A stretch of 64,000 nucleotides of DNA from Lacinutrix sp. C3R15 (GTDB lineage: Bacteria; Bacteroidota; Bacteroidia; Flavobacteriales; Flavobacteriaceae): positions 62,001 through 126,000 of the forward strand of contig NZ_JAHKPZ010000015.1 in NCBI RefSeq assembly GCF_018860825.1. The letters run 5' to 3'. Positions within the stretch are counted from its first letter, which is position 1. Each line of letters starts with the position of its first letter. This document shows positions 52,437-61,631 of the stretch, one piece after another. A program made the translations under genes and the position numbers. A model generated the notes under the pieces. It was not told where the DNA came from, ran no database searches, and was given only the letters and a program-made list of their open reading frames with translations.

Positions 52437-52493
52437 AGGAGATAAAACAGTATAATTGTATTACCTTTACACTTAAATTATGCTATTTATTTT

Positions 52494-53867
52494 ATGAAAA
52501 AGTTATCGTTTATTTTGGTATTCTTATTGTTTGCAAGCTCTTTGGTGCAGGCGCAATCTATTTCAGAAATTATAAATAAAATGGATTTAGATTCTTTGCA
52601 ACTTACCTTAAGAGAGTTTTCTGGAGAGCAACCTACTACAATTAATGGAGACGAGGTTACAATAACCAATAGGGTGTATTCTAATAATGAACTTGCTGCA
52701 GATTATTTATATCAGAAATTAAATAACTTAAATAATATAACTGTTACCAACCAATTAATTAATGGGGAAACAGGAAGAAGAAACATTATTGCTACACAGT
52801 TAGGGAAAACAAATCCGGATAACATTTACATAATTTGTGCACATTATGATACTGTTGCAGATTATTGCGCAGATGATAACGCATCAGGAACAGCTACTGT
52901 TTTAGAGATAGCAAGAATTTTATCTACACAATGTTTAGATAATACTATTGTTTATGCTCTTTGGGATGAAGAGGAAATAGGTTTAGTAGGTGCTGGATAC
53001 TATGCCAATCAAGCTGCTACAAATAATGACAATATTTTAGGTGTTTTAAATATTGACATGATGGGTTATGATGGAAATAATGATAATAACTTTGATATTG
53101 ATGTTAGAGATGTTGCTAATTCTTTAACCATGAAAGATGATATTATCTCTATTTTAAATACTCCCGAATACGGTTTTACTTTAGAGGTTAACGTTGTAAA
53201 TCCTGGTACTACTGCTAGTGATCATTCTCGCTTTTGGAATCAAGATTATTCTGCGGTATTGGTTGGTGAGTCTTGGGAAACAAATGACCAAACACCTTTT
53301 TACCATAGCTCAAGTGATACCTATAATACACTAAATTTTCCGTATTATTTTGAGCTTTCTAAGCTTATAATGGGGTATATGGTAACTAAAGCAGGACTTG
53401 TAAATGTTGATAATACCGTTACTCAGAGTACAAATACTTTAGTTGCTAATCAAGATGCTGTTTCTTACCAATGGGTGAATTGTGATACAAATACTGCTAT
53501 TGCAGGAGCAACAAACCAAAGTTTTACACCAACCATAAATGGTACCTATGCTGTAGAAATTACTTCGGGTTCTTGTATTGAAAAAAGTGAATGTATTGTT
53601 TTTGATTCTCTTGGTTTACAGGAATTTGATGCAGCAGAGATTTTATTTTATCCTAACCCTGTACAAGAAAATTTGGTTGTAGAAATGTTTAACCAACAAG
53701 AAGATGTCGTGTTAGAACTGTATGATATTACTGGAAAATTGGTGCTAAGTGAAACTTCTTCAAAAAATAAAACAATTTTAAATTTAAGTGATTTAGCTAG
53801 TGGTGTTTATTTTTTAAAAGCAAATACAAGTACTAGATCTAGTCTTGCTAAAATACTTAAAGATTAA
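52494..53867 (+). CDS. secreted M28-family zinc peptidase with T9SS sorting domain
   Basis: A 457-residue exported peptidase. A signal peptide (1-20) precedes an M28 aminopeptidase domain (about 30-300): zinc ligands His in CAHYDTVAD, Asp in DDNASGTA, the DEEEIGL pair, Asp in NIDMMGYD, and a His in ASDHSRFW or FYHSSSD. A short Ig-like segment (310-375) precedes a type A T9SS sorting domain (about 385-457). It is divergent from the BlaI/BlaR1 pair, with the two operators 58-97 bases upstream, so it may belong to that regulon. Its last 4 bases overlap the convergent EamA gene. Confidence 0.88.
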   Translation: MKKLSFILVFLLFASSLVQAQSISEIINKMDLDSLQLTLREFSGEQPTTINGDEVTITNRVYSNNELAADYLYQKLNNLNNITVTNQLINGETGRRNIIATQLGKTNPDNIYIICAHYDTVADYCADDNASGTATVLEIARILSTQCLDNTIVYALWDEEEIGLVGAGYYANQAATNNDNILGVLNIDMMGYDGNNDNNFDIDVRDVANSLTMKDDIISILNTPEYGFTLEVNVVNPGTTASDHSRFWNQDYSAVLVGESWETNDQTPFYHSSSDTYNTLNFPYYFELSKLIMGYMVTKAGLVNVDNTVTQSTNTLVANQDAVSYQWVNCDTNTAIAGATNQSFTPTINGTYAVEITSGSCIEKSECIVFDSLGLQEFDAAEILFYPNPVQENLVVEMFNQQEDVVLELYDITGKLVLSETSSKNKTILNLSDLASGVYFLKANTSTRSSLAKILKD

Positions 53868-54733
53868 ATAGTTTTTTTCTGCTTCGATCTAAAACTCTCT
53901 ATTAAAACGGTAGCTATAATTAAAGAACCACCAATATAGGTGTTAAGAGTAGGTATTTCGTTTAAAAAAATGTAGGCCAATAGTATACCAAAAACAGGTT
54001 GTGTACTACTTATAATACTTGCTGTGCTTACTTTAAAATAGTTCAAACTTTTAATAAATAAAGTATGACCTATTGCTGTGGTTATAAGTGCAAGCATGAT
54101 AACAAAAGGGTATTGTGTTTTGATGTTGCTGGTATCCATAAAAAACAATACAGGAGCAAGAACAATGGTAAGAATAAAAATTTGATACAGCATTAATGCA
54201 GTGCCATCATATTTTGCAACGTGCTGTTTTAAAATTAGGGTTCTAATGGCATAACAAAATGCAGAAAGAAGTCCTAATAAAACTCCCTTTACATGTGTGT
54301 TTTCTAAATTAAATTCTGGCGAAAGAATATAAAGGCCTAATAGTACTAGTGCTCCTAAAACAATATGCATGGGGTCGAACTTTACTTGTATAAACAAGGG
54401 TTCTAAAAGAGCAATTATTATTGGAAAGGTAAACAAGGAAAGCATGCCTAAGGCAACGTTAGATAATTTAAGCGCATAAAAATACGATATCCAATGTCCT
54501 CCCATAAAAAAAGCGCTTATAACAAAGGTAAGCATGTCTTTTTTAGAGTTTATTTTTAGGTTTACTTTTTTGTATTTACAATAAATAAAAAGAATAATAA
54601 GCGCTAAAGCGCTTCGCCACCAAACGATTACTTCTGTTGGCATGTCTATATATTTACCTAATACACCAGAGGTGCTAATAAGTAGTGTTGCAAACGTGAG
54701 CTCTAATAGGTGATTTACGTGATTGTTTTTCAT
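53864..54733 (-). CDS. EamA-family (DMT) transporter
   Basis: A 289-residue inner-membrane protein with about ten helices arranged as two EamA repeats (about 8-137 and 147-280). Drug/metabolite transporter members export amino acids, nucleobases or similar small molecules; the substrate here is unknown. The dipeptidase gene upstream on the same strand is separated by 140 bases that hold element copy D. Confidence 0.87.
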   Translation of the reverse strand: MKNNHVNHLLELTFATLLISTSGVLGKYIDMPTEVIVWWRSALALIILFIYCKYKKVNLKINSKKDMLTFVISAFFMGGHWISYFYALKLSNVALGMLSLFTFPIIIALLEPLFIQVKFDPMHIVLGALVLLGLYILSPEFNLENTHVKGVLLGLLSAFCYAIRTLILKQHVAKYDGTALMLYQIFILTIVLAPVLFFMDTSNIKTQYPFVIMLALITTAIGHTLFIKSLNYFKVSTASIISSTQPVFGILLAYIFLNEIPTLNTYIGGSLIIATVLIESFRSKQKKTI

Positions 54734-54754
54734 GTAATGGTTAGGGTTGCTCTT

Positions 54755-54868
54755 GTGTTAGCGATTGAAATGACATCCTTTTTTTGCTTCCATATAAGGC
54801 AAAAAAAGATATAATGGAAAGCGCGACCACCTTTTGCTTACTTAAAAAAGCAAAAGGTGGTAACACCC
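54755..54868 (-). ncRNA. dispersed structured RNA element, copy D
   Basis: The outer stem in the RNA is GTGTTA (54861-54866 side) with TAACAC (54755-54760 side), whereas copies B and C have GCGTT/AACGC: a paired change. Hairpin 2 is a perfect 14-base stem (54826-54839 with 54848-54861). Hairpin 3 is ATCTTTTTTTGC with GCAAAAAAAGGAT (54799-54810 with 54775-54787), with the same bulged G. The GCGCTTTCC linker and CAATCGC segment also match. It starts 5 bases after the dipeptidase stop on the minus strand. Confidence 0.75.
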
Positions 54869-54873
54869 AAATA

Positions 54874-56262
54874 TTATTTATTTAGTTCTGTAAAATAGTG
54901 ATAGAAGTAAGGAATGGTTTCTATACCTTTTAAGTAGTTCCAAACGCCAAAGTGTTCGTTTGGTGAGTGAATGGCATCACTATCTAAACCAAAGCCCATA
55001 AGTATGGTTTTGCTTTTTAATTCTTGCTCAAAAAGAGAAACAATAGGAATACTACCTCCACTACGTTGCGGAATTGGAGTTTTTCCAAAAGTATCTGCAT
55101 AGGCTTTGCTAGCAGCTTGGTAGCCAACACTGTCAATTGGTGTTACATAACCTTGGCCTCCATGATGCGGTGTTACTTTTACTTTTACACCTTCTGGAGC
55201 AATACTTTCAAAGTGTTTTTTAAAGAGTTCTGTAATTTCTTTCCAGTCTTGGTTTGGTACTAAACGCATTGATATTTTTGCAAATGCTTGGCTTGCAATT
55301 ACTGTTTTTGCGCCTTCACCTGTGTAACCTCCCCAAATTCCGTTTACGTCTAGGGTTGGTCTTATAGAGTTTCTCTCGTTAGTAGAGTAGCCCGCTTCAC
55401 CATAAACGGCGTCTATATCTAATGCTTTTTTATAGTTATCAAGAGAGAATGGTGCTTTTGCCATTTCTGCTCTTTCTTCTTTACTTAGTTCTTCTACCTT
55501 ATCATAAAAACCAGGAATAGTAATGTGGTTGTTTTCGTCGTGCAAAGAAGCAATCATTTTAGTTAGCACGTTTATTGGATTTGCTACGGCACCACCATAT
55601 AAACCAGAGTGTAAATCTCTGTTTGGTCCTGTGATTTCTACTTCAACATAACTTAAACCACGTAATCCTGTGGTAATAGAAGGAACATCTGGAGCAATCA
55701 TTCCTGTGTCTGAGATTAAAATAACATCATTACTTAGTTTTTCGTGATTTTCTTTTACAAAGTCAGAAAGGCTAGAACTACCCACTTCTTCTTCACCTTC
55801 TATCATGAATTTTACATTACATGGTAGTTGGTTGGTTTGGGTCATTAGCTCCATGGCTTTTACATGCATGTACATTTGCCCCTTGTCATCACAAGCACCA
55901 CGAGCAAAAATAGCACCTTCTGGGTGTAGTTCTGTTTTTTTAATTACAGGCTCAAAAGGAGGAGAGTTCCATAAGTTAATAGGATCTGGTGGTTGCACAT
56001 CATAATGACCATAAACAAGCACTGTTGGTAAGTTTTTATCTATAATTTTATCACCATATACAATAGGATATCCTTTAGTTTCACAAATTTCTACATTTTC
56101 ACAACCCGCTTTTTCTAAACTAGCCTTTATGTGGTCTGCTGTTTTTAAAACATCGTTTTTGTATGCAGAATCTGCGCTAATTGACGGTATTTTAAGTAGT
56201 TCTGTCAATTCGTCTAAGAATCTGTCTTTATGTTGATCGATATATTTTTTAATATTTTGCAT
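54874..56262 (-). CDS. M20-family dipeptidase
   Basis: A 462-residue cytoplasmic metallopeptidase of the M20 family (CNDP-like dipeptidases). The first zinc His is in VYGHYDVQPPDP, the bridging Asp in GACDDKGQM, the catalytic Glu pair in EGEEEVGS, and further ligands in SDTGM and the C-terminal HSPNEHFG. The lid/dimerisation domain spans about 200-370. It likely cleaves small peptides imported or released by the secreted peptidases. The structured RNA element copy D lies in its 3' untranslated region. Confidence 0.92.
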   Translation of the reverse strand: MQNIKKYIDQHKDRFLDELTELLKIPSISADSAYKNDVLKTADHIKASLEKAGCENVEICETKGYPIVYGDKIIDKNLPTVLVYGHYDVQPPDPINLWNSPPFEPVIKKTELHPEGAIFARGACDDKGQMYMHVKAMELMTQTNQLPCNVKFMIEGEEEVGSSSLSDFVKENHEKLSNDVILISDTGMIAPDVPSITTGLRGLSYVEVEITGPNRDLHSGLYGGAVANPINVLTKMIASLHDENNHITIPGFYDKVEELSKEERAEMAKAPFSLDNYKKALDIDAVYGEAGYSTNERNSIRPTLDVNGIWGGYTGEGAKTVIASQAFAKISMRLVPNQDWKEITELFKKHFESIAPEGVKVKVTPHHGGQGYVTPIDSVGYQAASKAYADTFGKTPIPQRSGGSIPIVSLFEQELKSKTILMGFGLDSDAIHSPNEHFGVWNYLKGIETIPYFYHYFTELNK

Positions 56263-56344
56263 AATAAAATTTACGGTTTTTGTAAAAGTACAAAAAGTAA
56301 ATAATTTTCTTTATTGAGATGTTATGAATATTCAAAGTATTGTT

Positions 56345-56352
56345 TATATTTG
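56345..56352 (+). promoter_or_regulatory. -7 promoter box of tRNA-Leu
   Basis: TATATTTG, 24 bases before the tRNA; no TTG in the standard -33 window. Confidence 0.65.
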
Positions 56353-56376
56353 CAGTCCGAAATAATCGGAAAAGTT

Positions 56377-56458
56377 GCAGGCGTGGTGGAATTGGTAGAC
56401 ACGCTAGACTTAGGATCTAGTGCCGCGAGGTGTGAGAGTTCGAGTCTCTCCGCCTGTA
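56377..56458 (+). tRNA. tRNA-Leu (anticodon TAG)
   Basis: A class II tRNA of 82 bases with acceptor GCAGGCG/CGCCTGT (first pair G-U), anticodon stem CTAGA/TCTAG with loop CTTAGGA (anticodon TAG), a long variable arm and a GTTCGAGTC T arm. Discriminator A; CCA not encoded. Confidence 0.97.
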
Positions 56459-56464
56459 CAGACT

Positions 56465-56494
56465 AAAAAGCTTCTCTAATTAGAGAAGCTTTTT
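56465..56494 (+). terminator. tRNA-Leu terminator
   Basis: A 14-base stem (56465-56478 with 56481-56494) followed by more T residues. Confidence 0.92.
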
Positions 56495-56629
56495 TTATGT
56501 AAATTACGTAGGTTTTTATCTTAAAAAATGCGATAATGATAAAGAAAAGGAATAAAAGCATTAATTTTGTTAAGTATTGCCTTTTTTTTAAGACTGAAAA
56601 TATAATTTAAATTTTAAAACTCCCGTTAA

Positions 56630-57622
56630 ATGCCAACCAAAAGAACAACTTTAGCATCTATTGCCCAAGCTTTAGAGATTTCTGTATCTACAGTTTCTAA
56701 AGCCCTTTCTAATAGTCCAGAAATTGGTGTTGAAACAAAAAAAAGAGTTTTAGAATATGCTAAAGCAAATAACTATACACCAAATAGTTTTGCTTCTAGT
56801 TTTAGAAAAGGAACTACTAGTACCATAGGTTTAATTATACCTAACATATTGAATCCGTTTTACGCAAAAGTATTAATAGGTGTAGAAAGTTATTTAGATG
56901 ATAATGGTTACAAATTAATTACTTCTATTTCTAATGATTTTATAGAAAAGGAAACCAAAAATTTGTCTGTTATGTCTAGTGGTTTTGTTGACGGATTAAT
57001 TATTTGCGTTTCTAAAGAAGCAGTAGAAAAAAAAGAGTATGCTCATATAAAACAATTAATTGATAATGGTACACCAGTAGTGCTTTTTGATAGAATTTGT
57101 GATGAGTTAATTTGTGATAAAGTGATTACAGATGATTATCAAGCTGCTTTTGATGCAACTGAATATTTAATAAAAGAAAGAAATTGTAAACATATTGTTA
57201 TTACCTGTAAAACGAATACGTTACAGCATTTAGATTTAAGAAGACAAGGCTTTGAAAAAGCAATTGAAAAATACAAGTCGGATGTGAAATGTAAGGTTAT
57301 AATAGACGATAGATCTAAGGGGTTAAAACAAAAATTGGCAGCTTTATTAAAAAGTGATCCTACTATTGATGGTGTTTTTGGACTAAATGAAAAAAGTGTT
57401 TTAAACGCCATTGTTTTAACAAATAAGTTACAAAAAAAGAATTGTAAGATTTCTATTGCTGGATTTTGTAATGATTTACAATCGAAGTATGACTCTTCAC
57501 TTATTGTAATTAACCAAAATGCTAAAGAAATAGGTAAAGAGACTGCAAAACTTTTATTAGAAAGAATAAAAAGTAAAGATAACACTACTTTTCAAACCAA
57601 AACAATAGCTGTAGATCTTTAG
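56630..57622 (+). CDS. LacI-family transcriptional regulator
   Basis: A 330-residue repressor: N-terminal LacI helix-turn-helix (LASIAQALEISVSTVSKALSN, partly listed here: positions 6-26) with a hinge helix, then a periplasmic-binding-protein-like ligand domain (about 62-325). It is encoded on the opposite strand next to a Sus-type starch locus, the usual position for the maltose/glucose-responsive regulator of such loci in flavobacteria. It likely controls the susC-susD-susE-amylase operon; its operators would lie outside the window, near susC. Confidence 0.9.
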   Translation: MPTKRTTLASIAQALEISVSTVSKALSNSPEIGVETKKRVLEYAKANNYTPNSFASSFRKGTTSTIGLIIPNILNPFYAKVLIGVESYLDDNGYKLITSISNDFIEKETKNLSVMSSGFVDGLIICVSKEAVEKKEYAHIKQLIDNGTPVVLFDRICDELICDKVITDDYQAAFDATEYLIKERNCKHIVITCKTNTLQHLDLRRQGFEKAIEKYKSDVKCKVIIDDRSKGLKQKLAALLKSDPTIDGVFGLNEKSVLNAIVLTNKLQKKNCKISIAGFCNDLQSKYDSSLIVINQNAKEIGKETAKLLLERIKSKDNTTFQTKTIAVDL

Positions 57623-57651
57623 AAAAAAGTAATAGTATAGTAACAGAATAA

Positions 57652-57687
57652 AAAAAAGCGCAATCCAAAAACTGGTTGCGCTTTTTT
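57652..57687. terminator. bidirectional terminator between LacI and the Sus operon
   Basis: AAAAAAGCGCAA pairs with TTGCGCTTTTTT, with an inner CC/GG helix. It has a T-run on the plus strand and the matching A-run gives one on the minus strand. It ends both convergent units. Confidence 0.88.
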
Positions 57688-57722
57688 AATGTGAGAACAT
57701 TATTTTAATTTTAGACTTAAAA

Positions 57723-58640
57723 TTAAATTTTAACTAGTTTAGTGGTGCTTATTTGTCCTGACATATTTTTTATTTTTACTAGATATATACCTTTAGATAA
57801 ATCTGAAACTGAAAAATTTGTGTTTTGTGTATAATCACCCGAAAACGTTTTTACAAGTTTTCCTGTAATATCAAATATTTTAAGATTAGAAATTTCTTTA
57901 TTTATTTTAAAGGAATTATTTGTTGGGTTTGGAGCTAGAGAAACCAATTGCTCTTGTGAAAACTCTGAAGCACTTAGTGTAGTAGCATACACATATTCTG
58001 ATGTTGGTTTCCAGTAAATATTTGCGTTTGCACTACCATTCCAATCATCTGCAAGATATATAGAATACCCTGTTATGTTTGTATTGTTTAAAGTTATAGC
58101 AAATGAATCAGCACCATCATTAATAGATACCAACATTGTTGTTGCAGTTTGTAAGGTAAATGTAAATTTAAAATCTGCATACGTTGTAGATCCGCTAATG
58201 GTAGAAACGTTTACAGTTCCTGCATTTGAAACCACTTCAATAGGGTCATAGCTACCGCCATTACCATTCATGTTTACTTGTACTGCATAGTTATTGTGTC
58301 TGTCTAACCATGTTGCAGTAGAAGTAGGGCTAGATAAAAGCGCAACACCTATTTGGCCATAAGCTCTAGTAGCGCTTAGTGTAATGGTAAAACTATCACC
58401 AATAGCCATAGTTGAAGCAGTTCCTCCTGGTAATCCAGTTTCTGTAAAGTTTCTAAAACCTACCACTTCTTTAGCGTCATAGTTAGCCCACATACCAAGG
58501 TTTTCTGTGCCATCATCATAGACTCCAGCACCATTGGCAACTATTTGATAGTTTTCTTGTCTTTGTGAGTAATTAACTGTTGTTTGTGCATTTAAGTACA
58601 GTGTTGTACATAAAAATAATAAAGTGTATATTTTTTTCAT
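57723..58640 (-). CDS. T9SS-exported protein of the starch locus, function unknown
   Basis: A 305-residue secreted protein with a signal peptide (1-18), a single beta-rich domain (about 20-225, with many Asn, Thr and Gly residues) and a type A T9SS sorting domain (about 233-305). The core was not recognised as a known enzyme or binding module. Being 12 bases after the amylase gene, in the same operon, it probably binds alpha-glucan at the cell surface or in the medium. Confidence 0.72.
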   Translation of the reverse strand: MKKIYTLLFLCTTLYLNAQTTVNYSQRQENYQIVANGAGVYDDGTENLGMWANYDAKEVVGFRNFTETGLPGGTASTMAIGDSFTITLSATRAYGQIGVALLSSPTSTATWLDRHNNYAVQVNMNGNGGSYDPIEVVSNAGTVNVSTISGSTTYADFKFTFTLQTATTMLVSINDGADSFAITLNNTNITGYSIYLADDWNGSANANIYWKPTSEYVYATTLSASEFSQEQLVSLAPNPTNNSFKINKEISNLKIFDITGKLVKTFSGDYTQNTNFSVSDLSKGIYLVKIKNMSGQISTTKLVKI

Positions 58641-58652
58641 GATTTTATGTTT

Positions 58653-61505
58653 TTAGTTAAGAATAAGTCTTTTAGATACTGAAGCAGTATTGGATTCAAT
58701 TTTTACTATATATAAACCTTGAGCTAATGAAGAAACATCAAAGCTGGTATTTTTTGAATACGAACCATAATACTCTTGTACTAGTTTTCCTGATACATCA
58801 AATATTTTTAGACTTGTTATGTCTTTATTTAATTGAAAAGAACTACTTGTAGGATTAGGGTATAATGATAAGGTAGATTCATATTCAAAAGCATCTGTAC
58901 TTAATGTAGAGCTTTGGTTTCCAAAAATTCTAAACTGTCCTGCAGGAATAGTAATAGTTGTTGTTGCATTACTAATTGTAGTGTTTCCTGTTTCGTCCAT
59001 TAAATCATACCAAGTGTTTGTAATACCAGAAGGAAAGCTCGTGTTAATAGTTTGAGAAACCACATCAAAGTTTGCTAATACTATAACATTTCTTAATGCC
59101 GTTGTAGGTATAGAGGTATCATAAATATCGATACGAGGTGTTAAATTTCCTGAAGTAATGGTGTAATCACCTTCAAAAACCGGTTCGTTTATTTTTAATT
59201 CATTAATTCTTGACCAATCGCTATAAATTTGACTTCTAATAGCATCAGATTCCCAGTTTTCTACCCATTGCGGTTGTGGTTTAGTATCTAATTTACAATC
59301 ACCATCTGTGCCACTGGTATCATTTACGGTTCCGTTGTTACAGGTGAAAATGGAATTTTCCATACCCAATTCACCAAAATGCCAAATCATTTTAGGGCCA
59401 GGAATAGTTAAACTTACAGCGCCTAAAGCAGACATTCTAGATAAAGCAGTATTTAAATCTGTAACATTATGTGCGCTGTTAGATGCATTACCATATTGTA
59501 GGTTTTTGTACATTAAACGTTCTTCATCATGACTTTCTGCATAACCAACTAATCTAGGAGCATCAAAACCTCTATTAACATGTCCCATAGCATCAATGTT
59601 ATTATCAGAATTATAACCCATTGTTAATTGGTTATATGGTTCTGTTAATTTTCCCCAAAGCATGATACCTTTAGCTACAGATTCATTAAGGCGGTAATTT
59701 GCCCATTCTGTTTCTTCTTGTGCGCTTCCGCCAAATCCTAAATGTTCAAAAATAACATAATGGGTTTCATCTAGTGACCAAGAATAATCTGCATATTCTT
59801 TTAGTATGGCAACACGGTCTGCTTGGTACGCATTGGTGTTTGTTTCACTACCTTCTGCATTTTGCGTAAATCCTTTGGTTAAATCCCAACGTAAGCCATC
59901 AATTTTAAACTCTTCTATCCAATGTTTTATTACACGCTCTGTGTAATATTGCGTATAGGTAGATTGGTGATTAAAATCTGAACCTACACTATAACTATGC
60001 ATAGCTGTTGTGTTAAAATATGGGTTTTCTGTACTTGGTTCTCCCCAACCATCTCCATCTGCATCATCCATCCACATTCTGTTCATAGGGTTTCTACCAA
60101 AAGCATGGTTTAATGCAACGTCTAAAATTACAGCAATTCCGTTTTGGTGACATAAATCTATAAACTCTTTAAATTTTTCTTCAGTGCCATAAAATTTATC
60201 TAAAGCTAAATGAAAAGAGGTGTTATATCCCCAACTTTCATTGCCTTCAAATTCCATTACAGGCATTAATTGAATTGCATTTACATTTAGGTTTTTAAAA
60301 TAATCTATTTTATCAATTAAATCCTGAAAGTTTCTATCTGCATCAAAATCTCTAATTAAAACTTCATAAATTACTAAATCTTCTTTTTTAGGTTTTTCAA
60401 AATCTGTTACTAGCCAGTTGTATTCATCTTGACCTGTTTGTAAAACTGTTACTTCAAATTCTTGACCTGCTGGGTATGCTGGTAAGTTAGGGTAAGTTGT
60501 CTCTGAAATCCAAGGATCATCAAAAGGAGATAAAACTAAGGTAGAAAAAGGGTCTGCAGTTTTTACCATTGTAGGAGAGTTCGTTATAGGAGATTGATCT
60601 ACAACCCAATATTGATATGTTTCTATTTCATTAGGAGTTAAACCTGTTAATTCTAGCCAAAACTTATCGGAAGCTGTATCTTTTTTCATGGCATAACTAG
60701 CATCTGGATTCCAGTCATTAAAACTACCAGCTACATAAACAAAATCTTTGTTAGGTGCTTCTAAAACCAGTGTTGCAGTAGTGTTGCTTGTGTAGTTTAT
60801 TCCGTTTTCTAATCCGCTAGGTATTGCTTGGTTTTGTGTATTATTTACTAAAATGCTAAAGTACTTACTAACTGTAGCACTTCCTTGCGTTACTATTAAT
60901 TCGCAATTCAGGTTTTCTGTAATATTTGAAATGAAATAATTATAGAAAGAAGTAGTTGAAGTATTAATGGTTGTTCCGTTTGCTTTTAGTTCATAGTCGG
61001 CGTTTCCATTTGTATTTTGAGCTAATATTTGTGTATTAGCACCAGAATTTACAACAATAGTACTATTACTATCACTAGGATTTATCATAGTCACTTGAAA
61101 AGAACCTACTTCGATTGATAAATCTGTGGTTTGTTGTGTACCATCATCACTTCTTAAAACAATATTAATAGCAGTTATAGTGCCAGAATCACTATAGCTA
61201 TAAAAGTTTCTAATGGTAGTAGTTAAATCTAGTTTGTATATGTTTCCAGATACAAGAGTTAAAGCTGGTTGAGAGGCGTTGTCTCCCCAACTACCAATAA
61301 CGTTTTGCCAATCTGTACTGTCATCTATGGTGACACCAGTATGTGCATATATAGTACCTGTATAAGTATCTAAACCTGTTCCTGTTTTATCAAAAAGTAG
61401 TGTTGCAGAATCTGTGTCTTCGGGTGTTGTGCCTCCTTGCCAAGATAATTGAGCATAGCTGCTAAATACACTTAAGAGCAAGGTTAAAAGTAATAGTTTT
61501 TTCAT
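58653..61505 (-). CDS. GH13 alpha-amylase, T9SS-exported
   Basis: A 950-residue extracellular glycoside hydrolase. Signal peptide 1-18; N-terminal beta-domain (about 20-135) as in flavobacterial amylases; an Ig-like spacer; a CBM48/E-set module (about 245-335, VAGSFNDWNPDA); the GH13 barrel (about 375-770); a C-terminal beta domain; and a type A T9SS sorting domain (about 875-950). The catalytic residues are Asp541 (nucleophile, GLRWD), Glu587 (acid/base, FEHLG) and Asp660 (ESHDE). It would cut alpha-1,4-glucans outside the cell to feed the SusCDE uptake system. Confidence 0.93.
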   Translation of the reverse strand: MKKLLLLTLLLSVFSSYAQLSWQGGTTPEDTDSATLLFDKTGTGLDTYTGTIYAHTGVTIDDSTDWQNVIGSWGDNASQPALTLVSGNIYKLDLTTTIRNFYSYSDSGTITAINIVLRSDDGTQQTTDLSIEVGSFQVTMINPSDSNSTIVVNSGANTQILAQNTNGNADYELKANGTTINTSTTSFYNYFISNITENLNCELIVTQGSATVSKYFSILVNNTQNQAIPSGLENGINYTSNTTATLVLEAPNKDFVYVAGSFNDWNPDASYAMKKDTASDKFWLELTGLTPNEIETYQYWVVDQSPITNSPTMVKTADPFSTLVLSPFDDPWISETTYPNLPAYPAGQEFEVTVLQTGQDEYNWLVTDFEKPKKEDLVIYEVLIRDFDADRNFQDLIDKIDYFKNLNVNAIQLMPVMEFEGNESWGYNTSFHLALDKFYGTEEKFKEFIDLCHQNGIAVILDVALNHAFGRNPMNRMWMDDADGDGWGEPSTENPYFNTTAMHSYSVGSDFNHQSTYTQYYTERVIKHWIEEFKIDGLRWDLTKGFTQNAEGSETNTNAYQADRVAILKEYADYSWSLDETHYVIFEHLGFGGSAQEETEWANYRLNESVAKGIMLWGKLTEPYNQLTMGYNSDNNIDAMGHVNRGFDAPRLVGYAESHDEERLMYKNLQYGNASNSAHNVTDLNTALSRMSALGAVSLTIPGPKMIWHFGELGMENSIFTCNNGTVNDTSGTDGDCKLDTKPQPQWVENWESDAIRSQIYSDWSRINELKINEPVFEGDYTITSGNLTPRIDIYDTSIPTTALRNVIVLANFDVVSQTINTSFPSGITNTWYDLMDETGNTTISNATTTITIPAGQFRIFGNQSSTLSTDAFEYESTLSLYPNPTSSSFQLNKDITSLKIFDVSGKLVQEYYGSYSKNTSFDVSSLAQGLYIVKIESNTASVSKRLILN

Positions 61506-61560
61506 TTTTTTGAATTTTAAAGTTGTGAAAAAATATAGGTATAACGTATAGTTGGTTAAA

Positions 61561-61595
61561 AAAGCCTATTTAGGTACAGAACTTAAATAGGCTTT
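61561..61595 (-). terminator. hairpin between susE and the amylase gene
   Basis: A perfect 12-base stem (61561-61572 with 61584-61595) with T residues on the minus strand, in the 126-base spacer. As the genes belong together, it probably acts as an attenuator or mRNA stabiliser that sets more SusDE than amylase. Confidence 0.7.
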
Positions 61596-61631
61596 AGAAT
61601 TCATATAATTAAGGCAACTATATAGGTGGAG

